This document shows, one piece after another, positions 24,710 through 35,218 of a DNA stretch of 64,000 nucleotides. The notes beneath the pieces are model-generated. The model was given only the letters and a program-made list of their open reading frames with translations. It was not told the origin of the DNA and made no database searches. The position numbers and the translations under genes are program-made. This stretch comes from Kitasatospora albolonga (GTDB taxonomy: Bacteria; Actinomycetota; Actinomycetes; Streptomycetales; Streptomycetaceae). The DNA lies in the NCBI GenBank assembly GCA_002082585.1, contig CP020563.1, positions 124,001-188,000 on the forward strand, given 5' to 3'. The stretch's first letter is position 1; each line of letters opens with the position of its first letter.

Positions 24710-25162
24710 ATGCCCAGGTGGGGGCTGCTGGTGGAGCAGAACCTCGGGTTCGGGGGCCAGCGCAGGGTCTGGTCGGGAAGCGTCCTGGACCATGTGGACG
24801 GCACCCGCGAGGAGGCGATGGAGGTCCTGCGGCAGCGGGCCGAGGCGTACCGGCCGGTGCATCCGACCAGTCCGAAGCGCCGGAGGCTCTACCGGGAGCG
24901 GGACGGGTTCGTGCTCGTCCTGGACGGGGCGATGCAGAGCTTCCACTGCCGGTTCACGGTGGTCGAGCAGCTGTACGACAGCGCTGCGCCGGAGCCGGAG
25001 CCCGTACCTCCGGCGGTCCCGGAGCCGGAACCGGAGGCCGTACGGCCGCCTCCCCGGCCGGTGCGGCGGCGCCCGGAGCCGCCGCCGCCCGAGCCGCCGC
25101 GGGCGTGGGACGCGGATGTTCCCGAGGTCCCGTCGTGGCTCGGCCGCGACCGGCCGTCCTGA
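24710..25162 (+). CDS. conserved hypothetical protein with Pro-rich tail
   Basis: A 150-residue protein without a recognised domain. Residues 1-90 form a compact region (VEQNLGFGGQRRVWSG, EEAMEVLRQRAE, RLYRERDGFVLVLDG) with alternating strands and helices, followed by a Pro/Glu/Arg-rich low-complexity stretch (about 92-135) and a short end, DVPEVPSWLG. The ATG at 24710 follows GGGGGAC; an upstream in-frame ATG at 24635 has no site. Divergent from the MpaB gene. Similar short proteins are, to my knowledge, common in Streptomyces, without known function. Confidence 0.75.
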   Translation: MPRWGLLVEQNLGFGGQRRVWSGSVLDHVDGTREEAMEVLRQRAEAYRPVHPTSPKRRRLYRERDGFVLVLDGAMQSFHCRFTVVEQLYDSAAPEPEPVPPAVPEPEPEAVRPPPRPVRRRPEPPPPEPPRAWDADVPEVPSWLGRDRPS

Positions 25163-25174
25163 TCCGGGAGGGCG

Positions 25175-25210
25175 GGTACGGGGCCGGGGCGACGACCCCG
25201 CCCCCGTACC
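25175..25210. terminator. bidirectional terminator
   Basis: A 15-bp stem with one mismatch (25175-25189 with 25196-25210) and a 6-nt loop lies between the convergent hypothetical gene and the UvrA-like gene. Confidence 0.75.
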
Positions 25211-25220
25211 GCACGATCCG

Positions 25221-27614
<2,394 letters not shown>

Positions 27615-27766
27615 CATCTCTCCATCTGTTGCGCGGAGCCGCCGCCCACCTGTGTCTCCGGCGGCCCCGGCTCGGCCTCACGAGCTCGAACGGTACGTTT
27701 CATTCTCGCCGCTCCGGCCCCGCCCGGCAGCGGGATCGGCCGATCCGGGCGGCGGGCAGGACGAAC

Positions 27767-27800
27767 CCGTCCCCCGGCCCGGGGACGGGCCGGGGGACGG
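27767..27800 (-). terminator. terminator at the end of the conservon
   Basis: A perfect 14-bp stem (27767-27780 with 27787-27800) and 6-nt loop lie 17 nt beyond the stop of the last conservon gene. Confidence 0.75.
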
Positions 27801-27816
27801 ATTCCGGAACGTCCGG

Positions 27817-29055
27817 TCAGGCGAGCGCTCCCGCCCTCGGCCGGTCGGCGGACGGCAGCAGCTGGACCCGCAGTTCCCGGGGGCTGTTGCTGATGATGGA
27901 CTCCATCGGCGCCGGGCGGGCCCCTTCGTCGGCGAGCCGTGCGTCGGGGAAGCGCTCGAAGAAGGCCGAGAGCGCGATGGTGCCCTCCGCGCGGGCCAGG
28001 GGCGCGCCGATGCAGAAGTGCACGCCGTGGCCGAAGGAGAGGTGGGTCTTGTCGGGCCGCCGCACATCGAACGTGTCGGCCTTCTCATGGGCCGAGGTGT
28101 CGCGGCCCGCGGCGCTGTAGGCGGCGAGGATCGCCTCCCCCTTCCCGATGCGGACGCCCGCCACGTCGATGTCCTCGACGGCGTACCGCAGGGGGAGGAA
28201 CGCCACGGGGGCGTCCCGGCGCAGCGTCTCCTCGACCACGGCGTCCCAGCCCTCGGCCGGGTTCTCCCGGACGGTACGGAGCTCGTCGGGGTGGGTGAGG
28301 AGGTTGTGCAGGGCGTTGGTGATGAGACCGACCGTGGTCTCGAAGCCCGCGCTGATGACGAGGATCAGGGTGTCGACGAGCTGGTGCCCGGAGAGCTGGG
28401 TGCCCTCGTCGCTGGCCGTGATCAGATCGCCGGTCAGGTCGTCGCCGGGCCGCTCCCGCTTCTCCGCCACGAAGTCGGAGAGCAGCTGTCCCAGGTTCTG
28501 GTAGTTGGCCCGCTGCTCGTCCTCGGGAAGCATCGTGGCGAACACGTTGTGGACGGGTCCGGCCAGCTTGGCCTCCCACTCCGGGGCGAGGCCCATGAGC
28601 CGGAAGATCACCTGGATCGGCAGCTTGTGGGCGAACTCGGCGCGCACGTCGACGGTCTCACCGCGCCGCGCCCGTTCCTCCATCGCGTCGAGCAGTCCGG
28701 CGGCGATCTCCTGGATGACGGGGACCATCTGGGCGGTGCGCCGCGCGCTGAAGGCGGGGGCGACGAGCCTGCGGAGCTTGCGGTGGTCCGCTCCGAAGGC
28801 GGTGAACATGTTCTGCACCACGATCCAGGTGGCCAGCGGCCACCGGGCGGCCACGGACTCGAACTCCGGGTAGTGCTGGCGGGGGTCCTTCGAGACGCGT
28901 TTGTCGTTCAGGAGGCCCTTGAGGATCTGGGGGTTGCTGACGGCCCATGCCTGTACGCCCAGGATGTCCACCTGGGTGAGGGGGCCTCGGGCGCGCAGTG
29001 CGGCGTCCTCCCCGATCCGGTCGGAGGCCGCGGGGTCGAGCTTGAAGACGTCCAT
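27817..29055 (-). CDS. cytochrome P450 of the conservon (CYP154-like)
   Basis: A 412-residue soluble class-I P450 with all canonical elements: I-helix SAGFETT (Glu239 where Asp is more usual), K-helix ExxR as E276-T-L-R279, and the haem loop FGHGVHFCIG with ligand Cys348. It is the last gene of the six-gene conservon, 54 nt after the CYP157-type gene, with a good GAGGGAG site. In other Streptomyces conservons the paired P450s at this place belong to CYP154 and CYP157; assignment to CYP154 is by position and general similarity. Substrate unknown, and its redox partners are not in the window. Confidence 0.93.
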   Translation of the reverse strand: MDVFKLDPAASDRIGEDAALRARGPLTQVDILGVQAWAVSNPQILKGLLNDKRVSKDPRQHYPEFESVAARWPLATWIVVQNMFTAFGADHRKLRRLVAPAFSARRTAQMVPVIQEIAAGLLDAMEERARRGETVDVRAEFAHKLPIQVIFRLMGLAPEWEAKLAGPVHNVFATMLPEDEQRANYQNLGQLLSDFVAEKRERPGDDLTGDLITASDEGTQLSGHQLVDTLILVISAGFETTVGLITNALHNLLTHPDELRTVRENPAEGWDAVVEETLRRDAPVAFLPLRYAVEDIDVAGVRIGKGEAILAAYSAAGRDTSAHEKADTFDVRRPDKTHLSFGHGVHFCIGAPLARAEGTIALSAFFERFPDARLADEGARPAPMESIISNSPRELRVQLLPSADRPRAGALA

Positions 29056-29109
29056 CGTGTTTACTCCCTCGAACAGTTCGGCGCTGGGGGCAGGGCGGGG
29101 CGGGGGGTG

Positions 29110-30444
29110 TCACACAGGCGGTCGCCGACTGTGGCCGACGGGGCACTCGGCGGGCAGCCAGGTCTGCCAGTTCTGCGGGAGCGGCGGGGGTTCGGCGTCG
29201 CGGTCGTCGGCCGTCGTGCTGGTGTAGGGGTTCGACGGCCACGGCTTTTCGCTGCGGGTTCTGGCCCGGACCGGGGTGAAGCGGGCGGGCATGGCGGCCA
29301 GCGCGTGGTGGTAGGGGCCGGGGCGGTTGCGGATCTCGGCGGCCGGGACCCCGAGCTGGAGGTCGGGAATCCGGTGGATGAGCTGGCTGATGGCGATGGA
29401 GGCGATGGTCTCGGCCATGCCGATGGCGGGGCACGCGTGCGGCCCCTGCGACCAGGCCATATGGGCTCCGGTGCCGAGCACGGCGGGGTCGTGGCCGACG
29501 GCCTCGTAAGAGATCAGGACGGGCATGTCGGCCGGGAGGTTGTGGCCGTGGAAGTGCATGGGGTGGCGGGCGTAGTGGGCGCTGTAGTTCGCCATGGGCG
29601 GGCGGGTGGCCAGGACGCGGTTGATCAGCGGCTGGACGTCGAGCGTTCCGTTGACCACCTCGGTGTAGAGGTCGTCGTCGATGAGGTATTCGAACAGGCC
29701 GTTGCCGATGAGGTTCGTCGTGGGTTCCTGTCCGGCCGCGACGGTCAGCACGAAGTTGTGCAGCAGCTCCATCGGGGTGAGGCCCTCGGGGTGCTGGATC
29801 ATCGCCGTGGCCATGTCCGGTCCGGGGTTGGCCGTCTTCGCGGCGAGCAGGTCGCCCATGTACCGCTCGAACTCCGCCGTGGCGGCGGCCGCGGCGTCCA
29901 CGCCCTCCATGAGGCCGGCCAGGGAGGCGACCAGCCGGGGGGCGTCGTCGTCGGACTGGCCGAAGAGCCGGTTGAACAGGTAGGAGGGCAGCGGGCGGGC
30001 GTACTGCCCGATCAGGTCGCACTCCCCCTCGGCGGCGAACCGGTCGATGAGGTGGTCGGCCACCACCCGGACGGTGTCCCGCAGATGGTGCGGTTCGACA
30101 CCGGCGAACGCGTCGGAGACGACCTGGCGGTAGCGGGCGTGCTCATCCCCGTCGGTGAACAGCGGGTTGGGCCGTGGGCCGAGCATGCCCAGCACCGGGT
30201 GGTCCGGGGGAAGGCGGGACGCCCAGCCCGTCGGGTTCTTCTTGAAGTTCACCTGGTCGAGCAGGATCTGCTGCGCGGCCTCGTAGGAGACCGCCAGCCA
30301 TCCCATGATGCCGGGCACGATCTCGACGGGGGCCAGGGCTCCGTAGTGCTCACGCATGTTCGAGTAGTACGTGGCGCGGTTGGCCGCCTGGGCGAAGTGC
30401 TCGGTGTACAGGCAGTAGTAAGGCGGAGCCGGTAGGGAGGTCAT
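29110..30444 (-). CDS. cytochrome P450 lacking ExxR (CYP157-like)
   Basis: A 444-residue P450-fold protein with striking departures from the consensus. The cysteine loop reads WSQGPHACPAIG (Cys338, Pro instead of Gly after it, Trp-Ser for Phe-Gly). The K-helix position of ExxR reads R276-V-L-A279, so neither Glu nor Arg is conserved. The I-helix reads AAGQEPTT, with a Pro insertion. These are the known features of the CYP157 family, in which ExxR is dispensable. The ATG overlaps the GTPase stop by one base (TGATG). The C-terminal 50 residues are Pro-rich and extend beyond a normal P450. A regulatory or partner role with the neighbouring P450 is possible. Confidence 0.92.
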   Translation of the reverse strand: MTSLPAPPYYCLYTEHFAQAANRATYYSNMREHYGALAPVEIVPGIMGWLAVSYEAAQQILLDQVNFKKNPTGWASRLPPDHPVLGMLGPRPNPLFTDGDEHARYRQVVSDAFAGVEPHHLRDTVRVVADHLIDRFAAEGECDLIGQYARPLPSYLFNRLFGQSDDDAPRLVASLAGLMEGVDAAAAATAEFERYMGDLLAAKTANPGPDMATAMIQHPEGLTPMELLHNFVLTVAAGQEPTTNLIGNGLFEYLIDDDLYTEVVNGTLDVQPLINRVLATRPPMANYSAHYARHPMHFHGHNLPADMPVLISYEAVGHDPAVLGTGAHMAWSQGPHACPAIGMAETIASIAISQLIHRIPDLQLGVPAAEIRNRPGPYHHALAAMPARFTPVRARTRSEKPWPSNPYTSTTADDRDAEPPPLPQNWQTWLPAECPVGHSRRPPV

Positions 30445-31064
30445 CAGGCGGCGTCCTGGCGGTAGGTGTCCAGTACATGCCGGACGAGGGCGATCAGAGC
30501 GTCGATGGAGGAGTTGCGGTCCCGGGCGTTGCAGTGGATCAGCGGCGTGTGGTCGGCGAGGTCCAGCCCGGCCCGTACCTGGGCGTCGGGGACGTAGGGG
30601 GCGTCGGGGAAGTCGTTCACCGCGACGACGTAGGGCACCCCGGAGCGCTCCACCAGGTCCAGGGCGTCGTAGGAGTCGTCGGGGCGCCGCAGGTCCAGGA
30701 TGAGCAGCGCGCCGTGCGCCCCGTAGGCGAGGTCCTCCCACACCTGCTTGAAGCGGGTCTGGCCCGGGGTGCCGAACAGGTAGAGCACCGGGGGGTCGGC
30801 GGCGCCGGTGGAGAGGGTGAGGCGCCCGAAGTCCATCGAGACCGTGGTGCTGGTCTTGTCGGGGGTGAAGTCGACGCGGTCGACGAGGGCGCTCGGGGCG
30901 GTCAGGGCCTCCTCGGTGTGGAGGGACCTGACCTCGGAGACGGACTGGATCAGAGTGGTCTTGCCGACCCCGAATCCTCCCGCCACGATCAGTTTGACGA
31001 GCGGGGAGCCCGCCGGGACGTAGCCGGGGGAGCTAGGCGGTGTCCTTGAGATTGCGGAGTCCAT
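30444..31064 (-). CDS. cvnD: conservon GTPase
   Basis: A 206-residue small GTPase-like protein. The P-loop GGFGVGKTT is at about 29-37 (Lys35), a switch-type STTVSMDFGRL follows, then the G3-like LFGTPGQTRF and the guanine-specificity region VAVNDFPDAP. It is the CvnD subunit of the conservon, proposed to act with CvnA-C as a membrane-associated signalling complex resembling eukaryotic G-protein systems. The start at 31064 overlaps the end of cvnC by 32 nt. The stop overlaps the next P450 gene by 1 nt, so all six genes are tightly coupled. Confidence 0.94.
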   Translation of the reverse strand: MDSAISRTPPSSPGYVPAGSPLVKLIVAGGFGVGKTTLIQSVSEVRSLHTEEALTAPSALVDRVDFTPDKTSTTVSMDFGRLTLSTGAADPPVLYLFGTPGQTRFKQVWEDLAYGAHGALLILDLRRPDDSYDALDLVERSGVPYVVAVNDFPDAPYVPDAQVRAGLDLADHTPLIHCNARDRNSSIDALIALVRHVLDTYRQDAA

Positions 31065-31386
31065 TGAGGACGTTCTCCAGGAGTGAGATGTCGGAGCGGA
31101 CTGCGGGAACGACGACCTGGATGAGGTCCAGTTCCAGCAGGTCACACGTGAGTACCCGGATCGCGGCGGGAGGCAGGCGGAGGTAGGCGCCGGCGTCGGC
31201 CAGCGTCAGGGAGCCTCCCTTGACCACGTCGAGCAGGGCCTGCTGCGGCGGGTCGAGACCTCCGTCGGTCTCGGCCCGTGCCCAGACCAGGCGGGTCAGC
31301 AGGTCCGGCAGCTCCTGCCGGGGCCGCGTCCGGCCCCCGGTCGCGAGATACGCGGGGACTTCGCGCGGCTGCTCACGCCTGCGCAC
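31033..31386 (-). CDS. cvnC: conservon DUF742 protein
   Basis: A 117-residue DUF742 protein, the third conservon component. It carries a winged-helix-like core (LTLADAGAYLRLPPAAIRVLTCDLLELDLIQV) typical of the family. The GTG start overlaps the end of cvnB by 14 nt and the end of cvnC overlaps cvnD by 32 nt. Family members are thought to link the roadblock protein and the GTPase; no enzymatic activity is known. Confidence 0.94.
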   Translation of the reverse strand: MRRREQPREVPAYLATGGRTRPRQELPDLLTRLVWARAETDGGLDPPQQALLDVVKGGSLTLADAGAYLRLPPAAIRVLTCDLLELDLIQVVVPAVRSDISLLENVLNGLRNLKDTA

Positions 31387-31810
31387 GGCCCGCGACCTTG
31401 GGGGCGAAGTACTCGGCGAACCGCGCGATCTTGTAGGACACCGCGCCGAGGTCGGCGCCGGGGTGCGTGTAGACGACCACGCGGACGTTGGAGCCGGCCT
31501 GGGCCACGATGACGAACCTGTTGCCGTCCTCCACGGTCACCTGGCGCAGCGGCAGTTCCCCGGCCCCGTCCACCGGGAAGAGCTCCGACGCGGTGAGGGC
31601 GGTACTGAAGAGGGAGGTGCAGATCGCGGACGCCTGCTCCGCCTGCTCCTGGCTGGCCTCCTGGTTCCGGCCCGCGATGATCCCGTCACCGGTGAACAGG
31701 ACGACGGCCTGCGCCCCGGTGTCGTCGAACAGGCGCTGGGCGTGCTCGGAGTAGTCCCTGCGCTCGGCCAGGGGCGTGCCGGACGCACGGTAACGGCCAG
31801 GGCTGCTCAT
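31373..31810 (-). CDS. cvnB: conservon roadblock/LC7 protein
   Basis: A 145-residue roadblock/LC7-domain protein. The core alternates strands and helices (QAVVLFTGDGIIAG, TSLFSTALTASELF, FVIVAQAGSNVRVVVYTHP), the fold found in MglB-type GTPase regulators. The ATG at 31810 overlaps the cvnA stop (ATGA) and sits 5 nt from GGGAG; an upstream in-frame TTG at 31822 is less likely. It probably modulates the CvnD GTPase. Confidence 0.94.
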   Translation of the reverse strand: MSSPGRYRASGTPLAERRDYSEHAQRLFDDTGAQAVVLFTGDGIIAGRNQEASQEQAEQASAICTSLFSTALTASELFPVDGAGELPLRQVTVEDGNRFVIVAQAGSNVRVVVYTHPGADLGAVSYKIARFAEYFAPKVAGRAQA

Positions 31811-33294
31811 CGTGTCTCCCAAGAGGTGGTGGAGGTAGGGGCGGGACCGGCGGTTTCCGGTCCTCTCTGTTCGGACCGGGCCCGCTGGGCGCCGGACTGC
31901 ATGGACGCGTAGGCGGAGCGGACCGCCGCGGGGTCGCGCTCTGGTGCGGAGGGGGGCGCGTCCGGCACGGCGGAGGGGGCCGTGTCGGGGGACTTGCGCC
32001 GTCGGGTCGGGAACCCGTCGGCGCTGCTCCTGGCCGGGAGCGCGGGCCGGGGCCGCTCCTCCTCGGCGGGCCCGGCCGGCTCGGGCCGCGGGGCCGGGAC
32101 GGGCTTGGGCGAGGCGATCGGCTGGAGCTTCGCCCCCGACGCGGCGGGCCTGGCCGGTTCGCTGACGGCGACGAGAAGGCTGTTGTCGATGTGGACGTTC
32201 ACGCAGACCCCCCGGGCCGACGACGGGTCCATGGTGATGCTCAGCCCGTCGAACCGGGCCGCGAGGCGCCCCACCGTGGCCAGTCCGAGCCGAGGCGGCG
32301 AGCCGAGGTCGGACAGCAGCAGCCGCCGGTCGGAGGCCAGCATCAGCTGCACGAACCGCTGTTTCTCCACGGTGTCCAGGCCGGGGCCGCTGTCGGAGAT
32401 CATCACGAGCACGCCCGTCGCCGTGCGGTGCAGTTCCGCCCGGACCTGGGTGGAGCCCACCGAGGAGTACACGGCGTTCTCCAGCAGCTCGGCGAAGACC
32501 ATGATCAGGGGTTCGGCGACCGGGGCCTGGAGGGCCAGGATCTGGCCGTCGGCCTCGCGCGGCACGTGGTTCACCACGGACACCCGGCGGTGCTCCCGCA
32601 CCCGGGACTGGGCGGTGGCCACGGCGATGGCGACGGGGGTGTTCTCCCGCGCGGTACCGGGCGCGTCCCCGCAGGCCACCGCGGTGCGCTGGGCCAGCCG
32701 GCGCATCAGCACCAGGTTCTCGTCCAGCTCGTACATGGACTTCAGCAGGTCGGAGCCGTCCATCTGGCGCTGGACCCGCTCGGCCAGCACCTCCGCCTGG
32801 GCGGCCTGGGCCCGGAAGCTCCCCATCACCGTACGCAGAACCGCTTGCGCCGCCTCGTCGGTCCGGACGCGCTCGTCCTCCAGAGCGGCGGCGGCCTTCC
32901 TGAGCACCTGGTCGCAGGCGGCGCCGACCGGTGTCGACATCAGGCTGACATCGGCCGGGCCCGGCATCTGACGGCCCGGATGGCGCAGCGCGCCCACCAT
33001 GGCGGGCAGCCGGGTCTCCGCCAGATACACGAACTCCCTTACCGCGGCCTGGGAGTACTCGTCGGCGCGGGCGGCCTCCGCCCGGTGGCGTTCCACCTCG
33101 GCCCGCAGGTTCTCGGCCAGCTTGTCGTCATGCTGCTTCTGGAGCGCCGACTGGTGTTGCTGCAACTCCGCCTGCTGCCGCAGCAGTTCGGTGTCGGCCC
33201 TGGCGGCGCGGGCGGACGCCCGGGCCCGCCGGGCCGACAGGCCGCCGACCGCCGCGGCCAGCAGGGCGAGCGCCAGAACGCCGTACACCCACAT
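31807..33294 (-). CDS. cvnA: conservon sensor-like ATPase with membrane anchor
   Basis: A 495-residue membrane-bound histidine-kinase-like protein. A single N-terminal membrane segment (residues 3-22) is followed by a coiled coil of Gln/Glu/Ala heptads (about 32-90), a nitrate-sensor-like helical region, and a HATPase domain with N-box ELLENAVYSS and G1 ISDSGPGLD. The last 120 residues are Pro/Ala-rich and disordered. A clear phospho-acceptor His box is not visible, as in other CvnA proteins. It heads the six-gene conservon; its own ribosome site is weak. Confidence 0.94.
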   Translation of the reverse strand: MWVYGVLALALLAAAVGGLSARRARASARAARADTELLRQQAELQQHQSALQKQHDDKLAENLRAEVERHRAEAARADEYSQAAVREFVYLAETRLPAMVGALRHPGRQMPGPADVSLMSTPVGAACDQVLRKAAAALEDERVRTDEAAQAVLRTVMGSFRAQAAQAEVLAERVQRQMDGSDLLKSMYELDENLVLMRRLAQRTAVACGDAPGTARENTPVAIAVATAQSRVREHRRVSVVNHVPREADGQILALQAPVAEPLIMVFAELLENAVYSSVGSTQVRAELHRTATGVLVMISDSGPGLDTVEKQRFVQLMLASDRRLLLSDLGSPPRLGLATVGRLAARFDGLSITMDPSSARGVCVNVHIDNSLLVAVSEPARPAASGAKLQPIASPKPVPAPRPEPAGPAEEERPRPALPARSSADGFPTRRRKSPDTAPSAVPDAPPSAPERDPAAVRSAYASMQSGAQRARSEQRGPETAGPAPTSTTSWETR

Positions 33295-33851
33295 CAGCGC
33301 TCACCGGCCGACGGCGCGTCGGCGCCGGGTATCGCGAGCGGGGGGAGCGTGGGGAAACCACGGCCGGGAAACTGCACGAAATCTCCAGTTGGAAGGGGGA
33401 AAGAGGCACGTCGGGGCGGGTGTGGATCATGCCCGGGAAGAGGAGCTGTGGCGAGGAAACCGCCCATCACCGTGGCGGGGCAACCCTTGGACGGGGACAG
33501 CCCCGACAATGGCGCAAAAGAATGTTTCGCGGCCGGAGATCGCCCTTGGTGGGTACACCTAACGAGGTGCGGTCCGCACCGTACGGAGACCGGGCGGATA
33601 CGGACCCGGGCGGCTTCCGGCCCGCCGGATGCGGCACGGACTCCGGGAAGCAAACCCCCGCTTTGCACGCAGAAATCCCCTAACCGGTTCGATGGTCCCC
33701 CTTGTCGGCACAAGTCAATCAAGTCGCCGACAGGGAGGCCCGCTTGGGTCAGCAAATGCACTCTTTGCTGCAACGCATGATCTTAGGCACTTACGCCGCC
33801 GACCGGTAGTTCCTTCTCGACCTTCAGACGGTCCAGTCGCGGGGACAGAAC
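33295..33851. other. gene-free region upstream of the conservon
   Basis: 557 nt without a convincing gene on either strand; it must contain the conservon promoter. Two inverted repeats stand out: TGTCGGC (33703-33709) with GCCGACA (33726-33732) around an AT-richer core with repeated AAGTC, and CAGCAAA-N7-TTTGCTG (33750-33770). Neither is close to the cvnA start, so a long leader or an unrecognised small RNA is possible. I could not place a confident -35/-10. Confidence 0.5.
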
Positions 33852-33884
33852 GACTGCCCGTCACCGGTCCGGTGACGGGCAGTC
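33852..33884. terminator. strong terminator after the acyl-CoA dehydrogenase
   Basis: A perfect 15-bp stem (33852-33866 with 33870-33884) with a 3-nt loop. A second, imperfect hairpin (about 33898-33928) lies between it and the gene stop at 33936. Confidence 0.8.
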
Positions 33885-33935
33885 GGTTCCTGGGGGCACC
33901 GGAAGCCCTTTCGGGGCCTTCCCGGTGACGGTGCG

Positions 33936-35114
33936 TCATCTCCGTACGCGCGGCATTCCCAGTCCGATCCAGGAGATGATCTCGCGCTGGATCTCGTTGT
34001 TGCCGCCGCCGAAGGTGAAGATGACCGCCGACCGGTAGCCGCGTTCGAGTTCGCCGTGGAGCACCGCACCGGCGGAGCCCTCCTTCAGCGGTCCCGCCGA
34101 GCCGGTGATCTCCATCAGCCAGGCGTAGGCGTCGCGGCGGGCCTCGGAGCCGTAGACCTTGACGGCCGAGGCGTCCTGCGGGGTGAGGGTCGCGTCCTGG
34201 AGGGCGGAGACCATCTGCCAGTTGAGCAGTTTCATGGCGTCCAGGCGGGTGTGGGTGCGGGCGAGCAGGGCGCGGACCCAGCCGAGGTCGATGACGCGGC
34301 GGCCGTCGGTGAGCATGGTGGCGGCGGCCCAGCGCTGGACGTTGTGCAGGGCGCGGACCGCCATGGTGCCGTGGGCGGCGAGGGTGACGCGTTCGTGGTT
34401 GAGCTGGTTGGTGATGAGCCGCCAGCCCTGGTTCTCCTCGCCGACACGGTGGGAGACGGGGACCCGGACGTTCTCGTAGTAGCCGGCCGTGGTGTCGTGC
34501 GAGGCGAGGGTGTTGATCAGGGTGCAGGAGTAGCCGGGGTCGCTCGTGGGGACCAGGAGCATGGTGATGCCCTTGTGCGGCGGGGCCTCGGGGTCGGTGC
34601 GCACGGCGAGCCAGACCCAGTCGGCGGTGTCGCCGTTGGTGGTCCAGATCTTCTGGCCGTTGACGATGTACGTGTCCCCGTCGCGGACCGCGCGGGTCTT
34701 GAGCGCGGCGAGGTCGGTACCGGCGTCCGGTTCGCTGTAGCCGATGGCGAAGTCGGTCTCCCCGGCGAGGATCTTCGGCAGGAAGTACGCCTTCTGCTCG
34801 TCGGTGCCGAACCGCATGATCGTGGGCCCGACGGTGTTCAGGGCCATCAGCGGCAGCGGCACGCCCGCCTGGGCCGCCTCGTCGAAGAAGATGAACTGTT
34901 CCATCGGGGTCAGCCCCCGGCCGCCGTACTCCGTCGGCCAGCCCACCCCCAGCCAGCCGTCGGCGCCGAGGCGGCGGATCGTCTCGCGGTAGAAGCGTTT
35001 CTGGGCGGCGGGTTCCGCGTAGCGGGCGTAGGCGTTGTCGGGGACCAGGGCGGCGAAGTAGTGACGCAGTTCGGTACGCAACCGCTGCTGTTCAGACGTG
35101 TATTCGAGGTGCAC
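33936..35114 (-). CDS. acyl-CoA dehydrogenase
   Basis: A 392-residue FAD-dependent acyl-CoA dehydrogenase catalysing alpha,beta-desaturation of an acyl-CoA. Signature 1, IGYSEPDAGTDLAALKTRAV, and the following YIVNGQKIWTTNGDTADWVW are visible, as is the C-terminal FGGGNNEIQREIISWIGLGMPR. The GTG at 35114 has GGAGGGG 4 nt upstream and gives a normal family length. A 14-bp box matching the KstR operator consensus lies 54 nt upstream. In actinobacteria such enzymes in KstR-type regulons act on steroid side chains or related CoA thioesters; here only the box supports that, as no other steroid gene is present. Confidence 0.92.
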   Translation of the reverse strand: MHLEYTSEQQRLRTELRHYFAALVPDNAYARYAEPAAQKRFYRETIRRLGADGWLGVGWPTEYGGRGLTPMEQFIFFDEAAQAGVPLPLMALNTVGPTIMRFGTDEQKAYFLPKILAGETDFAIGYSEPDAGTDLAALKTRAVRDGDTYIVNGQKIWTTNGDTADWVWLAVRTDPEAPPHKGITMLLVPTSDPGYSCTLINTLASHDTTAGYYENVRVPVSHRVGEENQGWRLITNQLNHERVTLAAHGTMAVRALHNVQRWAAATMLTDGRRVIDLGWVRALLARTHTRLDAMKLLNWQMVSALQDATLTPQDASAVKVYGSEARRDAYAWLMEITGSAGPLKEGSAGAVLHGELERGYRSAVIFTFGGGNNEIQREIISWIGLGMPRVRR

Positions 35115-35167
35115 GGCCCCTCCGGAGTTCTCGCTTCTGCGGCGCCCGTGTGCGGCGGCGCACACAG

Positions 35168-35181
35168 TAGAACGTGTTGCA
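35168..35181. promoter_or_regulatory. KstR-like operator
   Basis: TAGAACGTGTTGCA matches the published KstR motif TNNAACNNGTTNNA at every fixed position. It lies 54 nt upstream of the acyl-CoA dehydrogenase start. The core AACGTGTT is an imperfect palindrome. Binding by a KstR-type TetR protein is inferred. Confidence 0.6.
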
Positions 35182-35218
35182 AGAATCCGGAAGGGCCGGG
35201 GACGCGGCTCTTGGGCGC

